Assembly: GCF_004834005.1 (NCBI RefSeq)
Contig: NZ_STFF01000005.1
Location: forward strand, 124,001 to 188,000
Direction of reading: 5' to 3'
DNA from: Niastella caeni
Lineage (GTDB): Bacteria; Bacteroidota; Bacteroidia; Chitinophagales; Chitinophagaceae
Length of the DNA: 64,000 bases
This document shows positions 7,600 through 16,122 of the stretch, in pieces. Position 1 is the first letter of the stretch, and each line of letters begins with the position of its first letter. The translations under genes were made by a program, and so were the position numbers. Under the pieces are notes generated by a model. That model saw only the letters and a list, made by a program, of their open reading frames with translations. It made no database searches and was not told where the DNA came from.

Positions 7600-8462
7600 T
7601 GGCACGCACTATAACTGAAATACATGCCGATATAACCAATATCCTGGTAACTGAATTCGCTGCTATTGATATTACGATCAATCCGGCTGGCTGGAGTAAG
7701 ACCAACCTGTTAAGGCTGTTCACTTATATCATAGCAGTGTGTCAATGGACCATTGAGCAATTACAGGACGCTCATAAAGCAGAAGTAAATGAAATAATAG
7801 CAACAAAGAAACCACACTCATTACGCTGGTATGCCGAAAAAGCAAAAGCATTTCAGTTTGGTGACAACCTGGTGCCCGAGGAGGATTTTTATGATAATAC
7901 CGGTGTTGCCGAAAGTGTTGTAGAAGCATCCAGGGTAGTAAAATATGCAGCGGTAGTTCGGCAAAAACGGGCTAACGGGCGTGTATTTCTTCGAATTAAA
8001 GCTGCAACAACAAGCGGTGCTGATCTTACCCGGCTCGAAGATGATCAACTGGATGCGCTACGGGAGTACTTTAGCCGAATAGCTGATGCAGGTGTAGATG
8101 TTGAAGTGGATAGTCAGAATGCAGATCGTCTACAGTTAAAACTGAAGATCTTTTATAATCCGCTTATTCTTGGCGCCAATGGCAGCAGGCTCGATGGAAC
8201 AGACAGCGCTCCGGTTCCTAACGCGATCAGGGCTTATTTGAAAAACCTCCCTTTTAACGGCCTCTTTGTGTTAGCGCATCTTGTAGACGCATTACAGGTA
8301 GTGGAAGGTGTAGAGATCCCGCATTTGATCGAATGTCAAACCAGCTATGCTCAGTTCCCTCCCGCCAGTGTTGATGTTGAGTATGTGCCTGATAGTGGTT
8401 ACTTACGCATAGACGATGCCGATTTAAATATAGAATACATACCCCATAGCCAGATAAAATAA
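7599..8462 (+). CDS. Baseplate J-like wedge protein
   Basis: The 287-residue protein resembles the baseplate J/gp47 family of wedge components. The N-terminal helical half includes LLRLFTYIIAVCQWTIEQL. The middle has the strand pattern of the J core (VFLRIKAATTSGADLTRL), with helix LDALREYFSRIADAGVDVEV and an AIRAYLKNLPFNG segment preceding the C-terminal part. It is somewhat short for the family (often about 300-380 residues). It starts on the last base of the previous gene. The wedge ring it forms controls sheath contraction. Confidence 0.65.
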   Translation: MARTITEIHADITNILVTEFAAIDITINPAGWSKTNLLRLFTYIIAVCQWTIEQLQDAHKAEVNEIIATKKPHSLRWYAEKAKAFQFGDNLVPEEDFYDNTGVAESVVEASRVVKYAAVVRQKRANGRVFLRIKAATTSGADLTRLEDDQLDALREYFSRIADAGVDVEVDSQNADRLQLKLKIFYNPLILGANGSRLDGTDSAPVPNAIRAYLKNLPFNGLFVLAHLVDALQVVEGVEIPHLIECQTSYAQFPPASVDVEYVPDSGYLRIDDADLNIEYIPHSQIK

Positions 8463-8509
8463 GTTGAACGAATAAGTTTTGAACATAGCCATCAAAATTA
8501 TACTTCTTC

Positions 8510-9004
8510 ATGAACCAACGAATTTTCGATATAAGTTATAAAAAGCTCATTACCTGGCTGGTGCCTGCAGTATTGCGCAAATCCAAAACAATGGCATTGT
8601 TAAATGCCCTGGTAAGCCCTGTGGTGTATATATACAATCTGTTTTTGATCAACAGGCGCAATAATTTGTACAAGTTGAGGATCACACCCCAGGTATGTTA
8701 TGTTGAAATGGCCCTTAACGACAAGTACGATAGCAGTAACCGGCAGATAAAAATAGTACAGCCCAAAAGATATGAGCCTTTGTATTTGTTTCGCCCGGTC
8801 GAAAACCAACCGGCTTTCTTTTTTAAAAAAATAGAAGCGGCAAAACCTAAGACATGGCTTTATCAGAAAGGGGAAGCCAGTGCTTTTCAATACGACTTTA
8901 TTGTACAGGTTCCCGCTACGGTTGTCTTTGATATTAATGAAATGACGGCAGTAATAGACAGTTACATTCTGCCCGACAAAGTGTATAAAATTTCAATTGT
9001 GTAA
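8510..9004 (+). CDS. Unrecognised tail protein in the gpI position
   Basis: The 164-residue protein follows the J-like gene after 47 bases, the slot of gpI in P2 order. The N-terminal part is basic and helical with a hydrophobic stretch (MALLNALVSPVVYIYNLFLI, about 28-47). The rest is strand-rich with many aromatic residues (RYEPLYLFRPVENQPAFFF). No family motif is recognised. It may link the wedge to the fibres. Confidence 0.45.
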   Translation: MNQRIFDISYKKLITWLVPAVLRKSKTMALLNALVSPVVYIYNLFLINRRNNLYKLRITPQVCYVEMALNDKYDSSNRQIKIVQPKRYEPLYLFRPVENQPAFFFKKIEAAKPKTWLYQKGEASAFQYDFIVQVPATVVFDINEMTAVIDSYILPDKVYKISIV

Positions 9005-9006
9005 AC

Positions 9007-9804
9007 ATGTATAAACGAATTGACTTTACAAAACTAGAAGGACTTGCGACTTACCAGGACACGCTTGACTTTCTGCAAACATCTTATCGCGAAGCAATAA
9101 GTGCCGTAGCAAAGGCATTTGGAAGCAAGGTGATTGTAACCGGTATAACCGACCAGGGCGCTACTTACAGCGACGGATGGGTAGTAATTGACGGTGAGCT
9201 GATGCCTTTTGCCGGCGGTTTAAAATCTGACCGGATTGTTGTAGAAGAATTGACCGATACCGAGGTATTCAGTGATGGTTCAATACAAACCGTTTATTAT
9301 ACCAAAAGAGCAAAATTGGGTATAACAGGTGGTTTTGCTTTGGCTGATTTTATAAGAGTAGACACCATGTCTGCAATCAGCGTAAGCTTAAAGAACCTGA
9401 TCACCGCGCATAACAATTTACAGGCGGCATTTGGTTCGCACACGCATTCATGGAATCAGATTACCGATAAACCAGCCACTTTCACGCCTTCCTGGCATCA
9501 ACATGACTGGAATGACGTTATCAACAAACCTTCTTTGCTTACCGTACTTTATAAAGGCTCATGGCATATAGGAGACTTTGGTGGTGGCAGCGATGGTAAC
9601 TGGCTTATTCCGATTCCCAATGTAAATACCAATAATTACCTCGTAGCCGGCAGCTTATTGAGTATTGGCAGCAACTGGGATAATGATAACGATGTTATGT
9701 GGATGGTGCGTAATAAACAAAGCACTTTCTTCGAGCTGCTGTTGCGGCAAGTGAGTGGTAACCTGCAGAACCTTCGATTCGAATACGTTTTAATTCCTTT
9801 ATAG
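9007..9804 (+). CDS. Tail fibre protein with His-x-His motifs
   Basis: The 265-residue protein has the usual signs of a phage fibre. An N-terminal attachment part (residues 1-120) is followed by two near repeats at about 147-178, HTHSWNQITDKP and HQHDWNDVINKP. HxH motifs in T4 gp12/gp37-type fibres bind iron on the trimer axis, so metal-bound intertwined trimers are possible here. The C-terminal 80 residues are rich in Gly, Asn and aromatics and could be the receptor-binding tip. It sits between the gpI-position gene and a second fibre-associated gene. Confidence 0.6.
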   Translation: MYKRIDFTKLEGLATYQDTLDFLQTSYREAISAVAKAFGSKVIVTGITDQGATYSDGWVVIDGELMPFAGGLKSDRIVVEELTDTEVFSDGSIQTVYYTKRAKLGITGGFALADFIRVDTMSAISVSLKNLITAHNNLQAAFGSHTHSWNQITDKPATFTPSWHQHDWNDVINKPSLLTVLYKGSWHIGDFGGGSDGNWLIPIPNVNTNNYLVAGSLLSIGSNWDNDNDVMWMVRNKQSTFFELLLRQVSGNLQNLRFEYVLIPL

Positions 9805-9805
9805 C

Positions 9806-10267
9806 ATGGCCATACAAAATATAAATACACTAAAAAACTGGTTTAAACGCGGATTTAAACCTTTACAGCAACAGTTTCACGACTGGATGGATAGTTACTG
9901 GCATAAAGATGAGCAATTGCCTATATCATCGGTGAACGGTTTGGAAAGCATTCTGAATACATTGCCTTCACAAACGGCAATAAATACTATACTGGCATTA
10001 GTGCTTCCTGAAGTGATTAACGCTACAGCCGATCATGTATATACGTTAAAAGCAGGCAACCGGTTACAGTCCGTCATTATCACCCCTTCGGCCGATTCTA
10101 CTATTCGTATTGGTACTTCAAATGGTGGGGAGGAAGTGATGATAGAATCGTTCATCCAGGCAAGCGAAGCATTCATCCTGGATAGTGCCGTGTATGCAGT
10201 TGCCGACATGCCGGTTTATATAAACGGCATTACAAGTCCTACGCAGATTTTGATTTATAAAAGGTAA
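9806..10267 (+). CDS. Tail fibre-associated protein
   Basis: The 153-residue protein begins one base after the preceding fibre gene. Its N-terminus (INTLKNWFKRGFKPLQQQFH, then WMDSYWHKDEQLPISSVNGL) is a type I know from Bacteroidota prophage fibre regions, where it forms the tail-proximal part of fibres. The C-terminal half is strand-rich and repetitive in hydrophobic spacing. It lacks a signal peptide, unlike the three proteins that follow. Its role as a fibre base or adaptor is inferred. Confidence 0.45.
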   Translation: MAIQNINTLKNWFKRGFKPLQQQFHDWMDSYWHKDEQLPISSVNGLESILNTLPSQTAINTILALVLPEVINATADHVYTLKAGNRLQSVIITPSADSTIRIGTSNGGEEVMIESFIQASEAFILDSAVYAVADMPVYINGITSPTQILIYKR

Positions 10268-10276
10268 TCACAAAAC

Positions 10277-11452
10277 ATGAAACGAATTCTTCTATTTGTT
10301 TTTATGCTGTCATGTATTAATGGGTTTGGTCAGGTTACCAGCCAGATACAGGCAAAGAGAGGTGTATTTATGGATCGCCTTTTTTTGAAAGACAGATGGA
10401 TCGATCGCATTTCGACCAATCTGAATTCCGACGACAGTACAAATAACAATGTGCTGGCAACAGGTAACGCATTGAAATTGGCTACCGATAATTTAATACA
10501 AAACCAGTTCTCGGCTGCGCAATCGGCAAACTTCATGATACAGGGATCTGCGGTTTTCGGTTCGCACAACAGTTTTAAAAATACATTGGCCTCCGGTTAT
10601 CCGGCGCAGGTATCTGTTACACATGGAGCTTCGCAATACGGGCTTAGTGTTCAGCGGTCATCTAATGACCTGGGCCCGGCAGACGTTGAGCTGTTCAAGA
10701 ACAGGGCATCGGATTTCAATACATTGGGCCCCCTGCAATTTGGTGACCCTATTGGATCAATCAACTTCTCAGGCATTGCAGGTGATAATAGCACTGTGGC
10801 CAATACCATGAGCATATATGGCTTTGTTGAAAAAACGGCGCCTGCCTATTTGAGTAGTGGTTTTATTTTCAATACAACAGATTCTATTGGCGTAAATGCC
10901 AGGCGAATGGGTTTGAATGCGCTGGGCAATCTGATGATCGGCAATGCAACTACAAATCCTTATAAGCTTAACGTAGTTAGCGGTGATGTACGATTCAACA
11001 GTCTTGCCGGAGAAGGGTATGTACTAACAGGGTGCGATAACAATGGGGTGTTCAACAAAGTATATGTGGGAGAGAACCTATACATTGAAGAAGGCACGTT
11101 GAACGCTGTCTCGGCAAATCAGGATAAACCTTATGGAGAATACATTGCCATATTATCGCAGTCAGGGACAAATGATCCCGTTGTACGTGTGCTGGAAAAC
11201 TCGGATCCTAACGATATTGTATGGACCCGGGATTCAACCGGTAGTTATACAGGCTATCGTGAATACGGATTCTCCGGCGGGTATAACTGGTTTCATTCCA
11301 ATCCTTCTGATCCTACGGGCAATGTAGCTGCTACCCGTCTCTACAAGACCAGTGCACATACTGTAAGACTGGTCGTAAAAGACGGCACGCTTACAAATAA
11401 GGATGGTTGGTCGCATATCACAGTTGAAATACGGTATTACCCTGCCTTTTAA
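10277..11452 (+). CDS. Secreted tail-fibre-like protein, copy 1 of 3
   Basis: The 391-residue protein starts with a clear Sec signal peptide (MKRILLFVFMLSCINGFGQ). Then come a conserved segment with GVFMDRLFLKDRWIDRIST, a strand-repeat region with many Ser and Asn, a fibre-type repeat (NLMIGNATTNPYKLNV) like those in endosialidase-type fibres, then NLYIEEGTLNAV, and a C-terminal domain of about 105 residues (IVWTRDSTGSYTGYREYG). Copies 2 and 3 share the whole layout and even long DNA stretches near the start. A signal peptide on a tail fibre is unexpected, since tails assemble in the cytoplasm. It may be an exported adhesin instead of a virion part. Confidence 0.6.
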   Translation: MKRILLFVFMLSCINGFGQVTSQIQAKRGVFMDRLFLKDRWIDRISTNLNSDDSTNNNVLATGNALKLATDNLIQNQFSAAQSANFMIQGSAVFGSHNSFKNTLASGYPAQVSVTHGASQYGLSVQRSSNDLGPADVELFKNRASDFNTLGPLQFGDPIGSINFSGIAGDNSTVANTMSIYGFVEKTAPAYLSSGFIFNTTDSIGVNARRMGLNALGNLMIGNATTNPYKLNVVSGDVRFNSLAGEGYVLTGCDNNGVFNKVYVGENLYIEEGTLNAVSANQDKPYGEYIAILSQSGTNDPVVRVLENSDPNDIVWTRDSTGSYTGYREYGFSGGYNWFHSNPSDPTGNVAATRLYKTSAHTVRLVVKDGTLTNKDGWSHITVEIRYYPAF

Positions 11453-11475
11453 GTTAAAAGAAATAAAGTTTTACA

Positions 11476-12660
11476 ATGAAACCAATATTGTTAGTATTAC
11501 TCGTCTTTATTTCAATATACGCACATAGCCAGCAAATACCTTATCAGGTGCAGGCGAAGCGAGGTGTATTTACAGAACGTCTTTTTTTGAAAGACAGATG
11601 GATCGATCGGGTATCAACCGATCTGAACTCTTCTGACAGCGCAAGTGACAATGTGCTTGCTACAGGTAAAGCTATTGCCGATTTTATCAGATCTAAAAGT
11701 GGCAACTTTATACAAAATCAATTTTCTGTAGCGCAACCTGCCAGCTTATGGCTGCAGGGAACTGCTGTAATGGGTTCGTATAACAGTTTTATGAACACGC
11801 TTTCGTCCGGATTTCCGGCCCGGGTATATGTTACCCAGGGCAGCGCACAGCATGGCTATTCGGTTCAACGATCCTCTAATGATGAGGGGGCCGCAGGTCT
11901 TGTGTTTTTTAAAAATAATGCAGCCGGCTTCAATACATTAAATGCATTGCAACCCGGCGACGCTATCGGTAGTTTTGTTTTTTCCGGTATAACCGGTGAC
12001 AACAATACGGTTGCGAATGTGATGAGTATGCATGGATCGGTTGAAAAAACAGCCTCTACCTACTTAAGCAGCGGCTTTATATTTAAAACTACCGATACGA
12101 GTGGGGTTTATGACCGGCGGATGTGGTTAAATGCTGAAGGCAATTTGTTGATTGGTAATGCAACCACTAACCCATACAAGCTGAATGTTGCCAGTGGCAA
12201 TGTCAGATTTAATAGTCTTGCCGGAGCCGGCGATGCAATAGTGGTAAGTGATAATGATGGCGTATTGAATAAAATAAATTTGGGGCAAAACCTTTATATA
12301 GAAAACGGCACTTTGCATGCTGCAGTGGGATCATCTGGTCCTTCCTTAACATATCTGGCAAGGTTAAATCAATCTGGAACGAGTGCACCATCGGCGTTTG
12401 TATTTGAGAATACAATTGGAACAATCGTATGGACGCGTACATCAACAGGAGTGTATACCGGAACCGTTACGAATGGTGGTTTGGGTGAATTCAATGTGTT
12501 GCATGCAGAAGCATCTGATGAGGCCGGAAATGTATTGAGTGCACGCCTTTTACCTGGCAGCGGAAATACGGTTACGTTGATAATTAAAAACGATCTGCTA
12601 AATAATATGGATAACTGGACAGGTATTACCATTGAAATTCGTGGATATAATGCCGACTAA
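11476..12660 (+). CDS. Secreted tail-fibre-like protein, copy 2 of 3
   Basis: The 394-residue paralogue follows copy 1 after 23 bases. It has a Sec signal (MKPILLVLLVFISIYAHSQ), the same RLFLKDRWIDRVSTDLNS block, the NLLIGNATTNPYKLNVASGN fibre repeat and a C-terminal domain starting near residue 293 with LTYLARLNQSGTSAP. It carries an extra stretch after the first block (AIADFIRSKSGN) that copy 3 also has and copy 1 has in altered form, so copies 2 and 3 look closer. The most divergent segments are in the last 100 residues, as expected if that part meets a variable surface. Confidence 0.6.
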   Translation: MKPILLVLLVFISIYAHSQQIPYQVQAKRGVFTERLFLKDRWIDRVSTDLNSSDSASDNVLATGKAIADFIRSKSGNFIQNQFSVAQPASLWLQGTAVMGSYNSFMNTLSSGFPARVYVTQGSAQHGYSVQRSSNDEGAAGLVFFKNNAAGFNTLNALQPGDAIGSFVFSGITGDNNTVANVMSMHGSVEKTASTYLSSGFIFKTTDTSGVYDRRMWLNAEGNLLIGNATTNPYKLNVASGNVRFNSLAGAGDAIVVSDNDGVLNKINLGQNLYIENGTLHAAVGSSGPSLTYLARLNQSGTSAPSAFVFENTIGTIVWTRTSTGVYTGTVTNGGLGEFNVLHAEASDEAGNVLSARLLPGSGNTVTLIIKNDLLNNMDNWTGITIEIRGYNAD

Positions 12661-12678
12661 ACCAATTGCAAAAAATTA

Positions 12679-13869
12679 TTGAATATGAAACTGTTTGTTT
12701 TTATATTGTTTTTTCTCACGTCGATTTACGCATCGGGTCAGCAATTGACCAGTGAAATTCAGGCAAGAAACGGTGTATTCACCGAACGCCTGTATCTGAA
12801 CGGCAAATGGATCGATCGCATTTCAACCAATCTCAATTCTTCTGACAGCGCAAATAATAATGTGCTGGCAACAGGTAAAGCCATAGCTGATTTTATGCGG
12901 CTTAGGCTGGGTGATCCAATAAAGAATCAATTTTCAGTAGCGCAACCTGCTAATTTATGGATCCAGGGATCATCGGTAATAGGTTCGCATAACAATTTTC
13001 AAAACACTTTATCATCGGAATTGCCGGCGCAACAGAATATAACCCAAAGTGGTTTGCAACATGGGCTTTCGGTTCAAAGGTCTTCAGTTGACCAGGGAGC
13101 AGCAAATCTTGTATTGTTTAAAAATGCTTCATCAGGTTTCAATACTTTACAAGCGTTGCAACCAGGCGACTCCATCGGAAACATTGAATTTTCAGGTGTT
13201 GCAGGTAATAACAGCACAATAGCCAGGGCAATGAGCATGCATGGTAAGGTAGAAAAAACAGGCAGCACTTATTTAAACAGTGGATTTGTTTTCAATACCA
13301 CAGATAGCAATGGTATATATCAGCAACGGATGTGGTTGAATGGCCAGGGTAATTTGTTACTGGGCAATGCAACCGAAAATCCCTATAGTTTAAACGTAGC
13401 GAGCGGAAATGTAAGAATTAATAGTCTTTCAGGATCCGGTGATATTCTGGTTGGTTGTGATAACAATGGCGTATTGACCAAACTAGCGTTAGGCGATAAT
13501 ATTTATCTGGAAGAAGGCTCGTTGAATGTGGTTTCCCCACCTCAGGGGGGCGCCACCTGGGAGTATGTTGCAATAGCATCACAAACAGGACAAAATAGCC
13601 CAAGTATGCATACACTTGAAAACAATATGGGCAATATAGTATGGACTCGCAATTCAACCGGTAATTATACCGGAACACTTGTCGGTGGGTTCGGATATCA
13701 AATTTGGTTTAAAAGTGAAGCCTCAGATGAAAATGGAAACGCAGTATTCACCCGTTTGTTTCGAAGTAGTGGTAGTACCGTTACATTGATCGTAAAAGAT
13801 GGTACGTTGGCGAATACTGATAACTGGCAAAACATTTCAATTGAGATCAAGCAGTGGATTGATTTTTAA
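12679..13869 (+). CDS. Secreted tail-fibre-like protein, copy 3 of 3
   Basis: The 396-residue paralogue follows copy 2 after 18 bases and is the last gene of the module. Signal peptide: MNMKLFVFILFFLTSIYASG, with the likely cut before QQ. Shared blocks are RLYLNGKWIDRISTNLNSSD, NLLLGNATENPYSLNVASGN and the C-terminal domain (NIVWTRNSTGNYTGTLVGGF). A rho-independent terminator follows 79 bases after the stop. Tandem triplication with a diverging C-terminus fits a repertoire of binding specificities (inference). Confidence 0.6.
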   Translation: MNMKLFVFILFFLTSIYASGQQLTSEIQARNGVFTERLYLNGKWIDRISTNLNSSDSANNNVLATGKAIADFMRLRLGDPIKNQFSVAQPANLWIQGSSVIGSHNNFQNTLSSELPAQQNITQSGLQHGLSVQRSSVDQGAANLVLFKNASSGFNTLQALQPGDSIGNIEFSGVAGNNSTIARAMSMHGKVEKTGSTYLNSGFVFNTTDSNGIYQQRMWLNGQGNLLLGNATENPYSLNVASGNVRINSLSGSGDILVGCDNNGVLTKLALGDNIYLEEGSLNVVSPPQGGATWEYVAIASQTGQNSPSMHTLENNMGNIVWTRNSTGNYTGTLVGGFGYQIWFKSEASDENGNAVFTRLFRSSGSTVTLIVKDGTLANTDNWQNISIEIKQWIDF

Positions 13870-13947
13870 AAAGAACAAATCGAAAATATTTATACAGGTT
13901 CATGGATTTATAAAGGTTAGCATCATAGTCAGTTGGTTTTGGTTTAG

Positions 13948-13972
13948 CCCTTCCTTGTTGGAAGGGTTTTTT
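13948..13972 (+). terminator. Rho-independent terminator ending the tail module
   Basis: A perfect 7-bp stem (CCCTTCC at 13948-13954 with GGAAGGG at 13960-13966) around a TTGTT loop is followed by six T. It lies between the last fibre-like gene and the convergent gene at 14056-15108, and marks the right end of the operon on the plus strand. Confidence 0.8.
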
Positions 13973-14055
13973 ATTTTCAAAACAACCCTGAAATCGAAAA
14001 GCCGTAAAATTTATACGTTTCGTTTTTCTTTTTTATGCGCGCCGTTTTGCCCTTC

Positions 14056-15108
14056 TTAACCATAATAATTAGTAAAGCGGCGGATATGTTGTAGCCATTT
14101 TATTTTTTGTGAAAGGCTGTCCATGTCGCAAACCAATGTTTTTCGACTCAATGAGCTCAAAGCTTTAAAGGTTGAAATACCCCCAGTGGCTTGTTTCAGT
14201 TGTTCTAACGCCAACCAGCCCATGGCAGGCAGGGAGTGAATGGTAATGGCATAAGCTTGCCGGGCTTTCACCGGGTATGGCAATTGAGAGATGATCTGGT
14301 TGATCTTAGCTGTTTCGGCCATAAACTGTTGTTGTAACTGTTCAAGGTTCAGGTACAGGTTAGGAAGTGTATAAACACCGTTCATTATATCTTTGAATAC
14401 GTCGAAAGCGTCGTTGGTAAGCTGCATCAGGCCGGCCATCGGGTACAGCATTTCCAGTATTTTCTGGTTGGGATAATGGTCCAGCACAGCACAATATAAC
14501 AATACTGCATAGTAGCTCTTGTTGTATGTGATCTTGTATAGTTCTTCTTCAGTAATATTTTCGTTTAACTGTTTTAACGATTCATTTTGCCAGTGGGCAA
14601 CATCCTGCAAATGCCCGATAAACTGTTGGGGCCGGGGAGTTAACCGTAATAATTCGAGGTAAAGTTTTACAACAAGAAGATCGGTTTTGTTAACAGCAAC
14701 ATATTTTTCAGGGTTGGAAACCAGTGATGCGATCTGTTCATTGGTCAATAGTTGGTCATCGAACAGGTCGTCGAAAAGGGGTCCGAAAACGCTTAGCAGA
14801 ATTATTCTTTTATACTCGTCGGCATGTAATTTTTTTCCGGTTAAATTATACAGGCTTTCACAGATTACGTTTAGTGCGAGTTGCCAGTATTTGGTTATTC
14901 TTTTTATGTGCGGGGGAGAAAATGTTTGGTGATGATCGGGCACCACATCAGCCAGCAATTTTGGAAGATGGCTTTGAATGTATCTTTCCTGTTTTTGAAC
15001 CTGCCGGTATAAAGTGAACATCCTGCTAAGGATAGTTAAACTGTTGACAGGTTGATTGCGATGATGCAAGCTGTTTTTATCAATGGCGCCGGATCCGGGT
15101 GCTGACAT
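14056..15108 (-). CDS. Class I isoprenoid synthase-like protein (squalene/phytoene synthase relative)
   Basis: The 350-residue all-helical protein has two Asp-rich motifs of class I terpenoid enzymes. The first is FGPLFDDLFDD, with Asp113, 114, 117 and 118. The second is QLTNDAFDVFKD at 229-240 (Asn232, Asp233, Asp236, Asp240) followed by NGVYTLPN, matching the second metal motif and Gly-x-x-x-Pro loop of squalene/phytoene synthases. These bind magnesium-diphosphate. The N-terminal 60 residues are basic and probably peripheral. It starts at an ATG 49 bases after the dehydrogenase-like gene on the same strand, so both may be one operon. No other carotenoid, hopanoid or prenyl gene is nearby. 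The substrate is unknown. Confidence 0.6.
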   Translation of the reverse strand: MSAPGSGAIDKNSLHHRNQPVNSLTILSRMFTLYRQVQKQERYIQSHLPKLLADVVPDHHQTFSPPHIKRITKYWQLALNVICESLYNLTGKKLHADEYKRIILLSVFGPLFDDLFDDQLLTNEQIASLVSNPEKYVAVNKTDLLVVKLYLELLRLTPRPQQFIGHLQDVAHWQNESLKQLNENITEEELYKITYNKSYYAVLLYCAVLDHYPNQKILEMLYPMAGLMQLTNDAFDVFKDIMNGVYTLPNLYLNLEQLQQQFMAETAKINQIISQLPYPVKARQAYAITIHSLPAMGWLALEQLKQATGGISTFKALSSLSRKTLVCDMDSLSQKIKWLQHIRRFTNYYG

Positions 15109-15157
15109 GAATTATACCTGTTTATAAAAGTTAAAGGTCACCTTTTTTTTGACGGTA

Positions 15158-15997
15158 TCATTTTCCGATCACCGTCCAGTCGTGGTTGCCAAATCCCTTG
15201 TTGATCCACTCGTCCATAAGGGCGGCAATGGCAGGCATTAATACCAGTTGGTTACTGGTTTGTTGTGTTGCATCAAGAAATAATTGTGTGTCTTTTCGAG
15301 CCATATTCAGTTCCCAGGAAGGTTGCGTATGATCGGCGGCGGTCATGCGTTGCAAACGGGCTTGAACATGGGCGCCGGGGTTCCACGAATTGAACAGCGT
15401 AAGCAGGTCTTCCACAGTAACATTAAGCGCTTTTGATAGCGTAAGCGTATCTTTTAGTCCGGCAGTTAAGCAAACCAGAAAAGCATTGCCAGCGAGTTTC
15501 AGGGCGGCGGCCTTACCAACTTCGTTACCGAAATAAAGCAGCTTGCCGGTCATTTTTGAGAGCGAGGGCGTCAGTGCATTGATAATAGTTTCATCACCCG
15601 ATAACAGCATAAAACCGGTACCATCCAGCGCGTTGGTGGGGCCCATAAACACGGGTGCGTGTTGATAGGTGAATCCTTTTTCTTTCCAGGCCTGGGTTCT
15701 ATTAATAGCGCCTTCTTTTGAAGTGGTAGTGTGGTCAATGATAATGGCGCCGGGAGTAAGGCCGGGTTCGGCGGCTTTCAGCACTTCATCAACAGAGGCG
15801 TCGTCTTTAAGGGTAAGATGAATTTCAGTAGCGCCCCGTACGGCGTCCTGCACTTGCGCAAACGCTTTGGCGCCCACTGTTTCCAGTTCCCGGGCTTTTG
15901 ATGGGGTACGGTTCCAAACCTGAACAGCTTCTCCTCTTTTTATCATCGCCCGCACAAAATTCGACCCCAATAGACCCATTCCTAAAAATGCTTTCAT
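15158..15997 (-). CDS. NAD(P)-dependent beta-hydroxyacid dehydrogenase-like oxidoreductase
   Basis: The 279-residue protein matches the 3-hydroxyisobutyrate dehydrogenase / GLYR family. The Rossmann motif is GMGLLGSNF at 6-14, with Asn29-Arg30-Thr31 following the second strand, which suggests NADPH preference. The substrate-binding block is DHTTTSKEGA, and the conserved Lys167 lies in GKAAALKLAGN. The family reduces or oxidises small beta-hydroxyacids or semialdehydes; some members are imine reductases. The substrate cannot be told from sequence. A near-consensus -7 element (TAATCTTTG, one extra base) lies just upstream, and the 42-bp palindrome array lies 150-290 bases upstream. Confidence 0.75.
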   Translation of the reverse strand: MKAFLGMGLLGSNFVRAMIKRGEAVQVWNRTPSKARELETVGAKAFAQVQDAVRGATEIHLTLKDDASVDEVLKAAEPGLTPGAIIIDHTTTSKEGAINRTQAWKEKGFTYQHAPVFMGPTNALDGTGFMLLSGDETIINALTPSLSKMTGKLLYFGNEVGKAAALKLAGNAFLVCLTAGLKDTLTLSKALNVTVEDLLTLFNSWNPGAHVQARLQRMTAADHTQPSWELNMARKDTQLFLDATQQTSNQLVLMPAIAALMDEWINKGFGNHDWTVIGK

Positions 15998-16122
15998 GCT
16001 GAAGTTTTTGCAAAGATTAAGCCTTTCTTTCGGAAGATCAATTTCTGAAGTTAATACCCTGACAGAGTTTAGTGAATGGATCCGTTTCAGTTAATTCGGT
16101 GTAGTTTCTAACTGAAAGCAGG

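Noticed and set aside
10277-13869. Diversity-generating retroelement acting on the fibre-like genes
   Set aside because: No reverse transcriptase or template repeat is in the window, and differences between copies are spread along the genes and are not limited to adenine positions.
1-13869. Extracellular contractile injection system (PVC/Afp type)
   Set aside because: No AAA+ ATPase, no multiple tube/sheath paralogues and no toxin genes are seen, and the frameshifted chaperone plus tape measure order is phage-like. The left side is not visible, so this is not final.
13799-14059. 86-residue frame beyond the last fibre-like gene
   Set aside because: It overlaps the 3' end of the fibre-like gene in another frame, runs through the terminator and has no recognisable features.
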